A stretch of 64,000 bases of DNA from positions 3,159,001 to 3,223,000 of the forward strand of contig NZ_CP104205.1 in the NCBI RefSeq assembly GCF_025244665.1. Reading direction: 5' to 3'. How positions within the stretch are numbered: position 1 is the first letter of the stretch; each line of letters opens with the position of its first letter. Shown piece after piece: positions 20,017 to 28,903 of the stretch. The notes beneath the pieces are model-generated. The model did no database searches. It was given only the letters and a program-made list of their open reading frames with translations, and was not told the DNA's origin. The translations under genes and the position numbers were made by a program. The DNA is from Maribacter litopenaei. GTDB taxonomy: Bacteria; Bacteroidota; Bacteroidia; Flavobacteriales; Flavobacteriaceae.

Positions 20017-20112
20017 ATGAAAAAGAAAATAATACCTTTTTTGCTTGTTTGTTTGACTTGCATTGCGATGATAACAGGATTGGTTCTTTTGGTTCCATAT
20101 TTGTCAAACTAA
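20017..20112 (+). CDS. Small single-helix membrane protein (31 residues)
   Basis: ATG 20017 opens a 31-residue ORF: MKKKIIPF followed by one hydrophobic helix (LLVCLTCIAMITGLVLLV) and a short polar tail. It starts 13 bases after the -7 box and ends 13 bases before the DUF2892 gene, so it is the first gene of the activated unit. Too short to classify. Its position and helix make it credible as a real small membrane protein. Confidence 0.5.
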   Translation: MKKKIIPFLLVCLTCIAMITGLVLLVPYLSN

Positions 20113-20125
20113 AAAATTATCCATT

Positions 20126-20335
20126 ATGAAAAAAAACATGGGAAATGCCGACCGAATAATTAGAGTGATTATCGCAGCAATCATTGCAGCTCTTTATTAT
20201 ACGAATGTAATAACAGGAACATTGGGCATCGTACTTTTGGTGCTTGCAGGTGTATTTGTGCTAACTAGCCTTATAAGCTTCTGTCCTCTCTACGCTCCCT
20301 TTGGAATAAAAACATGCCCAATGAAAAAGGGGTAA
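20126..20335 (+). CDS. DUF2892 (YgaP-like) small inner membrane protein
   Basis: 69 residues. The motif MKKNMGNADRIIRVIIA at the start, two membrane helices and the C-terminal CPLYAPFGIKTCP are the standard form of DUF2892. Members are often fused or adjacent to rhodanese domains and to persulfide dioxygenases, and are thought to help sulfur compounds at the membrane. Here it lies behind a Crp/Fnr operator that is repeated before the CstB-like gene 5.5 kb away, which supports a shared sulfur function. A terminator follows. Confidence 0.9.
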   Translation: MKKNMGNADRIIRVIIAAIIAALYYTNVITGTLGIVLLVLAGVFVLTSLISFCPLYAPFGIKTCPMKKG

Positions 20336-20362
20336 ATGCTAGCAGTAAAAAAATCTAAAAAT

Positions 20363-20400
20363 AAGGTGGCTTTCTTTCGAGTAGAAAACCACCTTTTTTA
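20363..20400 (+). terminator. Terminator after the DUF2892 gene
   Basis: AGGTGGCTTTCT pairs with AGAAAACCACCT (one mismatch) around TTCGAGT and continues into a run of Ts. Confidence 0.8.
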
Positions 20401-20697
20401 TTTTGCATAACAGCAATTTATTTGGCTTATCAAATAAGAAAATTAACGGCCAAGTTCAAAACTCCCTGTGATTTTAATTGGGTTCTTTTCAAATGTTACT
20501 AGTTGCCGGTAACAAAAACACCTATCTCCTTTGTTTATTGGACGGATTTTAATTGGTCCTTTTGGAATGACTACAAGTTTTCAGCTATTTAGAATTGGAC
20601 AAAAAGAAAATCAAAAAAGTAGACCTTAAAAAACAAAAGGTGAAGCCAATACATTAAATGGACAATTCGTCTATTTTGTAATTTGAAAACATCTAAA
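20401..20697. other. Intergenic stretch with an imperfect direct repeat
   Basis: GATTTTAATTGG occurs at 20470 and again at 20545, and similarity continues for about 35 bases in each copy (CTTTT, AATG, ACTA and AGTT in register). No ORF or RNA gene is recognisable. It may be degraded duplicated sequence. Confidence 0.3.
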
Positions 20698-21132
20698 ATG
20701 AAATTCAAAAGCAAAAAAGACATATTATTCAGTATCTTAATCCTGGGAACAAATGCACTTCTTATTGGGGTAACCTTTGCGGGAATCGCAAAAGGGGAAA
20801 TGGAAAAAGACGAATATTGGGTACCAGTATTGATTTTGATTCACGGTCATCTTTCTCTTTTGGCTCTATTTTGGAACCAACTATGAGTTATCCAAAGAAA
20901 ATGGTCTGTTGTATAGAAGCGGATCATTTAATGGGAAAATAAGCATTGATAGAATCACGGAAATCGTAAAGGGCAGAACACTCCGGATAGGTTTCAGACC
21001 CGCCACATCCGAGAAAGGGACTCATTGTTAAATATGATCAATACAATGAAATTTATATAAGTCCGAGATACGAACGAAACTTTTATAAAAAAACTACTGG
21101 AACTCAATGACCAAATAAAAATCACCGAATGA
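20698..21132 (+). CDS. Small membrane protein with a PH-like domain, several frameshifts
   Basis: About 144 residues when frames are joined. MKFKSKKDILFS is followed by two hydrophobic helices, then a soluble domain (YELSKENGLLYRSGSFNGKI, ISIDRITEIVKGRTL, GLIVKYDQYNEIYISP) typical of bacterial PH-like domain proteins. Breaks occur near 20860, 21018 and 21070, so the local sequence is poor. The reconstructed stop TGA at 21130-21132 overlaps the ATG of the next gene by four bases (ATGA), implying translational coupling. Function unknown. Confidence 0.6.
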
Positions 21133-21974
21133 ACAGACGCGTAGCATTAAAAACCTATTCTTTGAGTTTGCTTGGATTAACCTTACCTGGCCTATCAATG
21201 TCAAAGGAGCCCTTTGTTAAGCAACAGGAATTATCCAAAAGCTTGGATATTCCAAAACATTATCCCAATATTCCCCCGGAAATTATTTCTGAGGTAGTGG
21301 GCAAGTCACACTCCGATTTGGAACGTGTAAAACAACTGGTGGATAAAAGACCGGAGCTTTCCCGATCGGTGTGGGAATGGCGGTTTGGGGATTTTGAATC
21401 GGCCATTGGAGCGGCATCCCATGTGGGCAGAAGGGACATCGCACAATACCTTATGGAAAAAGGCGCAAGAGCCACCTTGTTCACCTTTGCCATGTTAGGA
21501 CATATAAATGTGGTAAAGGCATCCATAGAAGCCAATCCGGGGATAGAAAAAACTATGGGGCCCCATGGCATCAGCCTTTTGGATCATGCCTACGCGGGGG
21601 AACGAATGAAAAACGAAATGTCCAATACCGAGATAGAGAATTTGGAACGGACGATAGACTATCTCGCTAATTTGGGAAATGCTGGGGGTGATTCCTATAT
21701 AGAAGTTACTCCTGAAGAGCAACAAAAATACATTGGCGATTATAAATACGGGGACGGGGAAAAAGAAGGTTTCACCGTAGGTGTAAACATGCGGAAATTA
21801 CTTTCCTTAGGGCCCATAGGTGGCTTTGGAGGTGGATTGTATAAAACTGGAGAGAATACTTTTATTTATAATGGCACTCCATCCGTAACCATTAGTTTTG
21901 AAACGGAAAATAATGCCGTAACGTCTTTAAAAATTACAGATCCAGAGGTAACCGTAATCGCCAAAAAAATCTAA
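21129..21974 (+). CDS. Exported ankyrin-repeat-like protein
   Basis: 281 residues. The N-terminus NRRVALKTYSLSLLGLTLPG resembles a twin-arginine or Sec export signal. The middle has ankyrin-like helical repeats (GAASHVGRRDIAQYLMEKGA, then FAMLGHINVVKASIEANPG), suggesting a protein-interaction role. The C-terminal about 85 residues form a beta-rich domain (QQKYIGDYKYGDGEKEGFTVGV, NTFIYNGTPSVTISFE) like small lipocalin-style modules. The ATGA overlap with the PH-like gene points to a functional pair. No enzymatic motif visible. Confidence 0.75.
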   Translation: MNRRVALKTYSLSLLGLTLPGLSMSKEPFVKQQELSKSLDIPKHYPNIPPEIISEVVGKSHSDLERVKQLVDKRPELSRSVWEWRFGDFESAIGAASHVGRRDIAQYLMEKGARATLFTFAMLGHINVVKASIEANPGIEKTMGPHGISLLDHAYAGERMKNEMSNTEIENLERTIDYLANLGNAGGDSYIEVTPEEQQKYIGDYKYGDGEKEGFTVGVNMRKLLSLGPIGGFGGGLYKTGENTFIYNGTPSVTISFETENNAVTSLKITDPEVTVIAKKI

Positions 21975-21998
21975 AATCATATTGGCAATATGGCCATT

Positions 21999-23586
21999 TT
22001 AAACCCTACTTAGTTTCGTAGGTTCGGAAAGAACCCAATCCTTTAGGGTGTCTTCATAAATGGTATAATTAAAACCTTCCTTGTTGTAGGTTCCGTCAAT
22101 CAATCGGCCTTTTAATTGGTATGTATCCCCTGGCGCAAGCTTGGTATTATAGACGAGTTCCCCTTTTTTAATGGTAACATCGGATTCATAGTAGGGTTCG
22201 TCAAAGAAATACCAATAGGTCATTTTGGTAGTGGAGTGGTCCGTTTCTCCCCAATAGTGATACAGATGGGTTGGAAACTCGGTCAATCGAATATTATCGG
22301 CGACCCATGCATCGGACCATCCCGCAGCTTTATACACTTCCTGGGGTTTCTGATAATTTGCAAGATTATTGGTATCCAGCTCACCATCAAAAATCCACAT
22401 TTTCAATCCGTTTTTGGCGGCATTCTCCCATTCGGTCGCTGTCCAAGTACCCTCGAACATGGCTTTTCCGGCAATGCCCCCTCCCATGAAGCCATTGTTA
22501 AGTATTAGAGTGTTTATCAGTCCCGGGTAGGCAGAGGCAATGGTGTTGATGGCAATAGTACCCCTAGAATTACCGGTAAGGGTTATCGCCTTTGGGTCTG
22601 CGTTATAGTTTTTAATAAAATGATGGATCACATTGTAATCATCCTCATAAAACTTGTAATCTTCACCCCCTGTATGGCTACGATCGTGGATATTGAATAC
22701 GATGGCACCGTTATCCATCCACCGAAATCCGGATCCGTCAAAGTTCAGTCCTGTACCAAAATTATTTGTGCCATCCTCCATTTTCCAGTAAGAGGTACCG
22801 TAACCAGTTATGGTAATGATTAAGGGATACTTTTCAGCCCGTCCTGCTTCAAAATGCGGAGGGAAATAGGCCCAGCCCTTAACAAATTTATCACCATCTG
22901 TCGCCGTGGTAGGAACCTGGATTCCAAGGGTTTCAAAACTTTGAAAGCCATGCTCCCCATAGTTATTATGTACCGTGGGCAACCATAGCCCTTCGCTATC
23001 GTAACTTCCCATTTCATTGGCCGAGACTTGCTGCATTCTCCAAAGTTTCACCCTTATGGAACAATTTTAACTCCAAGGATTCACGTGTTTGATAGCCATC
23101 GTTTACAGGTCCGGCTTTATAATCGCCCTCATTCTCCTCCCCAAAATAGATGGTGCCATCCACAGCGCGGTACCATGGCCCGGTAGCCATAAGCCCAATT
23201 GGGTTTTTGGTCCGAGATCCCTGGGCATTATCACCTATGTAATTGACAACGTTATCCACAGAAGCTTCAGTATCCTGGGTAATGTACAATGAAACCTTTT
23301 GATCGCTTACCGAAACCGAATCTATGATTGCGGTCGCAAAATCTGGATTGGCATAACCCCGATCCATTAGGATATACATTTACGGGGACGCATTATTTAG
23401 GTCTACATTCTCTTGATACACAATATCTACCCGCACCAACTTCTGTCCATACCAGGTGAGGTCCGTAAAGGCCTGAATGGACTTTATATTAGTCAATGCC
23501 GGTTTTTCTTTAGGAGCTTGACAATTGAAAAAAAGAACAAGACTTACTAATAGTAAAAAAGGGTATTCACGTTTTAGGAGATGCAT
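21999..23586 (-). CDS. Secreted alpha/beta-hydrolase lipoprotein, one frameshift and one in-frame stop
   Basis: About 529 residues. The N-terminus (LLVSLVLFFNC) is a lipoprotein signal. Residues 70-190 form a beta-rich accessory domain. The hydrolase domain has YPLIITITGYG (oxyanion strand), DDYNVIHHFIKNY and the nucleophile elbow TGNSRGT (G-x-S-x-G) with later Asp and His (FDGELDTNN, ETDHST). An in-frame TAA at about 23380 separates NNASP from MYILMDRGYANP, and a frameshift lies near 23045 (NAASL to LWRMQQVS). Both parts align end to end, so the gene is probably intact in the organism. Likely an esterase or peptidase of the extracytoplasmic space; substrate unknown. Confidence 0.72.
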
Positions 23587-23764
23587 AAAGATTGGTTTAG
23601 GTTGACTATTTCAGTATATAGGTTCTAACTATCCCTACCATACCTTGCCGAAAAGTAGTAAATTCAGAACAATTTGTAACTCGTAACAATCAATAGCAAA
23701 AGAAAAAGGAAAAGAATCTTAAAACCGTTTTTAGAGTTTTATACCCAATACCATTGGTGAAAAA

Positions 23765-24199
23765 ATGAATTTATCCAGCTATATAGAGAAAAGGAACGGA
23801 GTACCCTTGGGACATAAAGATTCACTCAAAAATATGTTGACTCGTTCTTTGGGTGCAGGAAAGTTCTCAACATTTTGGAAATACTGGAATCCTATTTGGA
23901 GCTACTATTTGGGGAAGTTCATATTTAAACCCTTAAAGAAAATACTCCCGGCGGCACCGTCCCTCTTACTTACTTTTATCATTTGTGGGTTTGTGCATGA
24001 TGTCATCATCATAATGGTAAGGAGTAAAATAATTCTACTTTTTACCCCATGGTTTTTCTTTATGGGCTGCTTCGTTTTGCTGACCAATTGGCTCAAATTG
24101 GATTATTCTAACTTACAATGGCCGCTAAGAGCGCTGATAAATCTATTGTTTATTCTTGGATGTTTGTACTTGGCCTATCAAGTAAAAATTGAAATTTAG
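23765..24199 (+). CDS. Short MBOAT-like membrane protein
   Basis: 144 residues with about three hydrophobic helices. GKFSTFWKYWNPIWSYYLG and CGFVHDV resemble the conserved C-terminal core of membrane-bound O-acyltransferases, where the His is catalytic. Full MBOAT enzymes have 8-11 helices, so this is either a short family member or a fragment. I recall similar short proteins annotated as acyltransferases in Bacteroidota, with no known substrate. Confidence 0.6.
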   Translation: MNLSSYIEKRNGVPLGHKDSLKNMLTRSLGAGKFSTFWKYWNPIWSYYLGKFIFKPLKKILPAAPSLLLTFIICGFVHDVIIIMVRSKIILLFTPWFFFMGCFVLLTNWLKLDYSNLQWPLRALINLLFILGCLYLAYQVKIEI

Positions 24200-24274
24200 A
24201 TTTGCTATATTTCCGGAAATAAAACTTGGGATTACGTCCTTAAAAACCAAGTTGAAACCAACTATATTCAACTA

Positions 24275-25754
24275 ATGAAAAAACAACTACTTCTTTTTGG
24301 ATTCCTTATAAGTGTAAGCACCATATTCCCCCAAGCTATTTTGGAAGACGAACGTTATGTTCCGGAAACAGACCCGTTGGTGCTGGAAAAACTGGACCAA
24401 TGGCAGGATATTAAATTTGGTCTCCTCATGCATTGGGGATCTTATAGCCAATGGGGCATTGTGGAATCATGGTTCATCTGTCCGGAGGATTACGGTTGGT
24501 GTGAACGTACCAAAGGTAGCGACCCCTGAACTATTTTGTCTACAAAAGGGAATACGAGGACCTTAAAAAGACCTTTAATCCCGTAAAATTTGACCCTGAC
24601 AAATGGGCACAAGCCGCAAAGGATGCCGGCATGCGCTATGTGGTGTTTACCACAAAACACCATGATGGGTTTTCCATGTTCGATTCCAAATACACCGATT
24701 ATAAAGTAACGGATCCGGAATGCACCTTCAGCGACAACCCCAAGGCAAACATCACCAAGGAAATATTCGATGCATTTCGAGCCAACGACATGTGGGTAGG
24801 CGCCTACTTTTCCAAACCGGATTGGCATCATGAAAACTACTGGGATCCCTATTTTCCACCACAGGACAGAAATGTAAACTATGACCCATCCTTATATCCC
24901 GAAAAATGGGAAAAATATGTGCAATTTACACATAACCAGCTACTGGAATTGCTGACGGATTATGGCAAAGTGGACATTATTTGGCTAGATGGAGGATGGG
25001 TAAAAAAAGGACCAACAAAATCCGGAGGAAAACTATGCGGAGAAGTTTGCCGAGAACACCTCAGGCAATGGATTTATAAAACACAGAATGGTCTCACAAG
25101 ACATCCGTATGGACGAATTGGTAACCAAGGCCCGTGAAAAACAACCCGGACTTATAGTCGTGGATCGTGCCGTATATGGAAAAAACCAAAATTACCTTAC
25201 ACCGGAAAACAGGGTCACGAAAAGGAACTTCCCTATCCTTGGGAATCCTGCATCATAACTGGTGATGGATGATCCTACACGCCTGATTCCAAATACATGA
25301 CGGGTAAAGAGGGCGTACAGATGTTGGTGGATATCGTGGCCAAAGGAGGAAACTTATTACTTAACATTGCCCCCTCCCCGAAGGGGAATGGGACGAAGGT
25401 GCCTATAATTTGCTACAGGAATATGGGAAGTGGATGGATATAAACAGTGAAGCAATCTACAACAGCCATACCCTGGCCCCATTCAAAGAGGATAATATCT
25501 GTATGACACAACAAGATAATGGGATCACCTATTTCCTATACTTGGCTAAGGAAGGAGAAACTGAAATGCCCGAAAGTATTACCTTAAAATCACACCAACC
25601 TGCTGAAGGTAGTGTAGTTACACTTTTGGGATATAAAGACTCTTTAAAATGGACTCCAAAAGAAGGAGGTTTCGTAGCGGAAATACCAAAATCCATCCGT
25701 AAAAACCCTCCTAGTGATTATGTGTGGACTATAAAGGTATCGGCATTGAAATAA
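24275..25754 (+). CDS. GH29 alpha-L-fucosidase, several frameshifts and one stop
   Basis: About 490 residues, exported (signal peptide ending STIFPQ). GH29 signatures: KFGLLMHWGSYSQWGIVESW at the N-terminus, VFTTKHHDGFSMFDS with the double His, and VDIIWLDGGW with the nucleophile Asp. A shorter beta-sandwich ends the protein (DYVWTIKVSALK). Frames break near 24520, 25010, 25200-25250 and 25380, and GGA-TGA-TCC at 25267-25275 puts a stop where the family has Trp. Releases L-fucose from algal or animal glycans. No fucose catabolic genes are visible nearby. Confidence 0.87.
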
Positions 25755-25822
25755 CCTTATCAACTTCATTACGGAAAACCAAAATGTATTGAGGTTAAAA
25801 CTATAGTTAAATGAGGCTTTAT

Positions 25823-25866
25823 GTAACTTGGGTTACTGTCTATTTTTATAGCATCCCTTATTTTAT
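25823..25866 (+). promoter_or_regulatory. Second Crp/Fnr operator with matching promoter geometry
   Basis: GTAACTTGGGTTAC at 25823-25836 is a perfect 5-4-5 palindrome. It agrees with the site at 19961 in 13 of 16 positions when the following TG is included. TATTTTAT at 25859-25866, a degenerate TAnnTTTG box, lies exactly 29.5 bases after the palindrome centre, the same distance as at the first site. ATG 25904 follows 37 bases later. Confidence 0.65.
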
Positions 25867-25903
25867 AGGGACATAATACTCTAATAACAGAAATCTTAAC
25901 CCA

Positions 25904-27231
25904 ATGATTATAAAACAATTTGAATATTCCCCTTTAGCCCATTATTCCTATGCCATTGTTAGCGATGGACAAATGGCAATAATCGATCCTGAAAGGGACC
26001 CAATACAGTATTATAAATTCGCCCATGAACATCGGGCCAAAATTGTGGCAGTATTTGAAACCCACCCTCATGCCGATTTTGTAAGTTCCCACCTTCAAAT
26101 TCATGAGGAAACAGGAGCGACTATTTACAATAGCAAAAAATTAGGGGCGGAGTACCCACATCAATCCTTTGACGAGGGAAGCACCTTAATCCTGGGTACG
26201 GTAATGCTATCTGCCATCAATACACCGGGACATTCGCCCGATAGTATTACCATAATGGCCAAAAGTGAAAATAAAACGGCCCTCTTTACTGGAGACACGT
26301 TGTTTATTGGAGACGTGGGAAGACCTGATTTAAGGGAAAAAGCGGGAAAAATGAAAGCCAAGCGTCAAGAATTGGCAGAAATGATGTATGATACCATACA
26401 GAACAAATTTAAAGATCTACCAGACGACGCCTTAGTCTATCCAGCACATGGAGCAGGTTCCCTTTGTGGAAAAAATTTAAGTTCTGACAAGAGCAGTACC
26501 CTTGGAAATGAACGTATGGGCAATTGGGCTTTTAAGAAACAGTCCAAAGAGGAGTTTGTGAACTATTTGTTGGATAGTCAACCATTTATTCCTTCCTATT
26601 TTGGATTTAATGTGGACATCAACAAAGCAGGGGCAAAAAATGTACGAAAATCGAATGCCAAGGTTGCTTTTAAATTCAATTCTTCCGAGAAAGGACTTTT
26701 GGTGGATACAAGAAATGAGACGGATTTTAAAAATGGCCATTTACCCGGAAGCATTAACATACAGGCAAATTCCCCAAGTGATAAATTTGAAACATGGCTG
26801 GAGTTCATAGTGGAACCAAATGAAATATTCCATATAGTCATTGATAATCCTTATGATTTGGAGGCTATCTTGGATAGGGTCTCTAAAATTGGCTATGAAA
26901 GTCAGTTAAATTCTGTTTTGACTGTGGATAATAACGCATTGGTAAAAAGTAGCGCTTTAGACCTGTCCGATTTCAAGAAGAATCCATCGAGTTATACCAT
27001 TGTGGATATTCGTAATCAAAGTGAAATCAATGAAGGGACCTTTTTGAAGATGCTTTGGCACACCCGCTAAATGAACTTAGGAAAACGTATAAAGAAATAC
27101 CTTTGGACAAGCCCATTGTGGTGCACTGTGCAGGGGGCTATAGAAGTGCGGCCGGGAGTAGTTTGCTCCAAAAACTGTTGGAAGGTGCCACCGTTCTGGA
27201 TCTGGGCGATAATGTAAAAGAATTCAAGTAA
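25904..27231 (+). CDS. CstB-like persulfide dioxygenase with rhodanese domains, frameshifted
   Basis: About 442 residues. The N-terminal metallo-beta-lactamase domain has THPHADFVSSH (His54, His56, Asp58), His110, GDTLFIGDVGRPDL (Asp131) and YPAHGAGSLCGK (His182 and Cys188, matching the Cys near iron in CstB). A degenerate rhodanese domain without a Cys (IVIDNPYDLE) follows, then an active rhodanese with VVHCAGGYRSA. This dioxygenase, pseudo-rhodanese, rhodanese order is that of CstB, which oxidises persulfides to thiosulfate. The frame breaks near 27047 (EINEG to FEDALAHPL-type sequence, one base). Preceded by a probable Crp/Fnr site shared with the DUF2892 unit. Confidence 0.88.
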
Positions 27232-27320
27232 ACTATTTTTCATTTTCTAATTGATCTGGATAATTTTGAAGTTGAAATAATCCGTTAAATTAGTGTGCTT
27301 GTTCAACCAAACTAAACAAC

Positions 27321-28664
27321 GTGCCCGGAAGGTTAACCACGTATCTTCAACTTCATAGACTGCCCCTACTTTTTGCGCTGTTCTCCTTTGTATTTTATTA
27401 TGCTCCGGCGTATCAGTTGGAACGGACGGACTATGTAAAGCTGTTTACACTTTTTGCGGCACTCTTCTTTTTTTGTTGGAAACTCATCCAATTTGAAAAA
27501 TGGAACTATCGGTTTCTTCTTGTTACCGGTATTACGGCGAGACTCATATTTATTCCCCTCGAACCCCATTTATCACAGGATTTTTATCGTTTTATATGGG
27601 ATGGCCAATTGATCATCCATTTTTTGAACCCTTATTTAGAAGTTCCAAACACCCTGATGGAAAATCCAGAATTGCCCATCGCCAATGCACAAGAACTGTA
27701 TCAGGGCATGGGTAGTCTTAGTGCAAAACATTATAGCAGTTACCCGCCGCTCCATCAATTGTTTTTCGCCTTAGCCGCCCTTTTGGGTGGAAAATCCATC
27801 CTGGGATCTATCATAGTTTTAAGGGGTACGGTCATTCTTGCCGATTTAGGCATCTTTTACTTCGGTCGTAAACTATTGAAAAAACTCAACCGGTCGCCCC
27901 ATCTTATCTGTTGGTATTTCTTGAACCCATTGGTCATCGTAGAACTTACGGGCAACCTACATTTTGAGGGAATTATGCTATTCTTTACGGTATGGTCACT
28001 CTATCTGATATCCCAAAACAAATGGCAACTGGCGGGGGTTATTATGGCCTGCTCAATTTCGGTAAAGTTGGTGCCCCTACTTTTCATGCCTTTATTTTTA
28101 AAATACTTCGGCTTAAAAAGAAGCCTATTTTTTTATCTAATTGTTGGAACAGCCTCCATCCTTTTATTTATACCTTTTTACAGTCCAGCTTTTTTCTCGA
28201 ATTATTCACAAACTGTAGGGCTTTGGTTTACAAACTTCGAATTTAATGCCGGATTCTATAATGTTATAAAACATATTGCTGTTTCAATGGGTGAAAGACC
28301 TTGGGAGTTCATAAAAGACTATGGAAAAGTAGTTCCATATGTGACATTGGGAACGGCCTTATTTTTAACCATACAAAGAAACAACAAGGAACTATTGGTA
28401 CTCATGTCCTCTATGATGTGGCTGCTCACTCTGTATTACATGATTTCTACCACGGTACACCCTTGGTATATCATCCCCATTCTTCTATTAGGAATCTTTA
28501 ATTCCTATAAATTTCCGGTTATATGGACAGGAATGATTGTGCTTAGTTATTTTGCTTACTCACAAGTGGACAATAAGGAGAATTTACTTTTATTAGGGTT
28601 GGAATATACCGTAGTCTTAGGCTTTATAGGCTACAGAATTTTTGCTCATCTTAACAAAAAGTAA
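27321..28664 (+). CDS. Polytopic mannosyltransferase-like membrane protein (GT-C fold)
   Basis: 447 residues with about 11 hydrophobic helices. Near the start of the first loop EPHLSQDFYRFIWDGQLI carries the acidic GT-C catalytic motif, and SYPPLHQLFFALAA follows as in polyprenyl-phosphate-mannose dependent transferases (DUF2029/MptB-like). It would use a polyprenyl-linked sugar to extend a glycan at the outer face of the inner membrane. GTG 27321 is the only start that keeps the N-terminal charged segment before helix 1; no ATG precedes it in frame. The GT2 at 12812 could supply a polyprenyl-phosphate sugar (speculative). Confidence 0.78.
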   Translation: MPGRLTTYLQLHRLPLLFALFSFVFYYAPAYQLERTDYVKLFTLFAALFFFCWKLIQFEKWNYRFLLVTGITARLIFIPLEPHLSQDFYRFIWDGQLIIHFLNPYLEVPNTLMENPELPIANAQELYQGMGSLSAKHYSSYPPLHQLFFALAALLGGKSILGSIIVLRGTVILADLGIFYFGRKLLKKLNRSPHLICWYFLNPLVIVELTGNLHFEGIMLFFTVWSLYLISQNKWQLAGVIMACSISVKLVPLLFMPLFLKYFGLKRSLFFYLIVGTASILLFIPFYSPAFFSNYSQTVGLWFTNFEFNAGFYNVIKHIAVSMGERPWEFIKDYGKVVPYVTLGTALFLTIQRNNKELLVLMSSMMWLLTLYYMISTTVHPWYIIPILLLGIFNSYKFPVIWTGMIVLSYFAYSQVDNKENLLLLGLEYTVVLGFIGYRIFAHLNKK

Positions 28665-28729
28665 GCTTTTTGTAAAAATTGCCCCGTCTTTTAGATTGGT
28701 CCGAATTAATTTGTACTTTTACTCTCATA

Positions 28730-28813
28730 ATGAACGAGAACAATTACATTTTGATTTCTACGAGTATCAGTACTCCCATTAGTCCGTTCGTATCTCGCCG
28801 TAGTCGCCCGTAA
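28730..28813 (+). CDS. Candidate Arg-rich leader peptide of the arginine operon
   Basis: 27-residue ORF from ATG 28730 to TAA 28811-28813, 90 bases before the first structural gene. The C-terminal residues are FVSRRSRP, encoded TTC GTA TCT CGC CGT AGT CGC CCG, so three of the last five sense codons are Arg. The rest is rich in Ile, Ser and Thr. Such end-loaded codons for the operon's own product are the hallmark of attenuation or ribosome-stalling leaders. The Arg codons overlap CTCGCC (28794-28799), which could pair with GGTGAG (28839-28844). An imperfect hairpin lies at 28832-28853, and T-rich sequence lies at 28869-28887. A classic hairpin-plus-T terminator is not evident, so the mechanism is open. 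Confidence 0.6.
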   Translation: MNENNYILISTSISTPISPFVSRRSRP

Positions 28814-28831
28814 GGGTTGTATATTTTTATT

Positions 28832-28887
28832 GGAATTAGGTGAGTCCATTTCCGCACGAGCAAAATCTTATTTTTATTTCTTTTTTA
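28832..28887 (+). promoter_or_regulatory. Possible attenuator region before the arginine operon
   Basis: GGAATTAGG and CCATTTCC (28832-28853) can fold into a hairpin with one mismatch and one bulge around TGAGT. An alternative pairing uses GGTGAG (28839-28844) with CTCGCC in the leader ORF. These two are mutually exclusive, as in attenuators. A T-rich stretch follows 15 or more bases later, which is far for an intrinsic terminator. Confidence 0.35.
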
Positions 28888-28903
28888 ATCATAAATTATA
28901 GCA

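Noticed and set aside
25267..25275. TGA read as Trp or selenocysteine in the fucosidase
   Set aside because: Other Trp codons in the window are TGG, no SECIS-like hairpin was seen, and the gene has several other sequence errors.
28854..28903. Classic intrinsic terminator in the arginine operon leader
   Set aside because: T-rich sequence is present, but the nearest hairpin ends 15 or more bases earlier and is imperfect, so a terminator is not supported.
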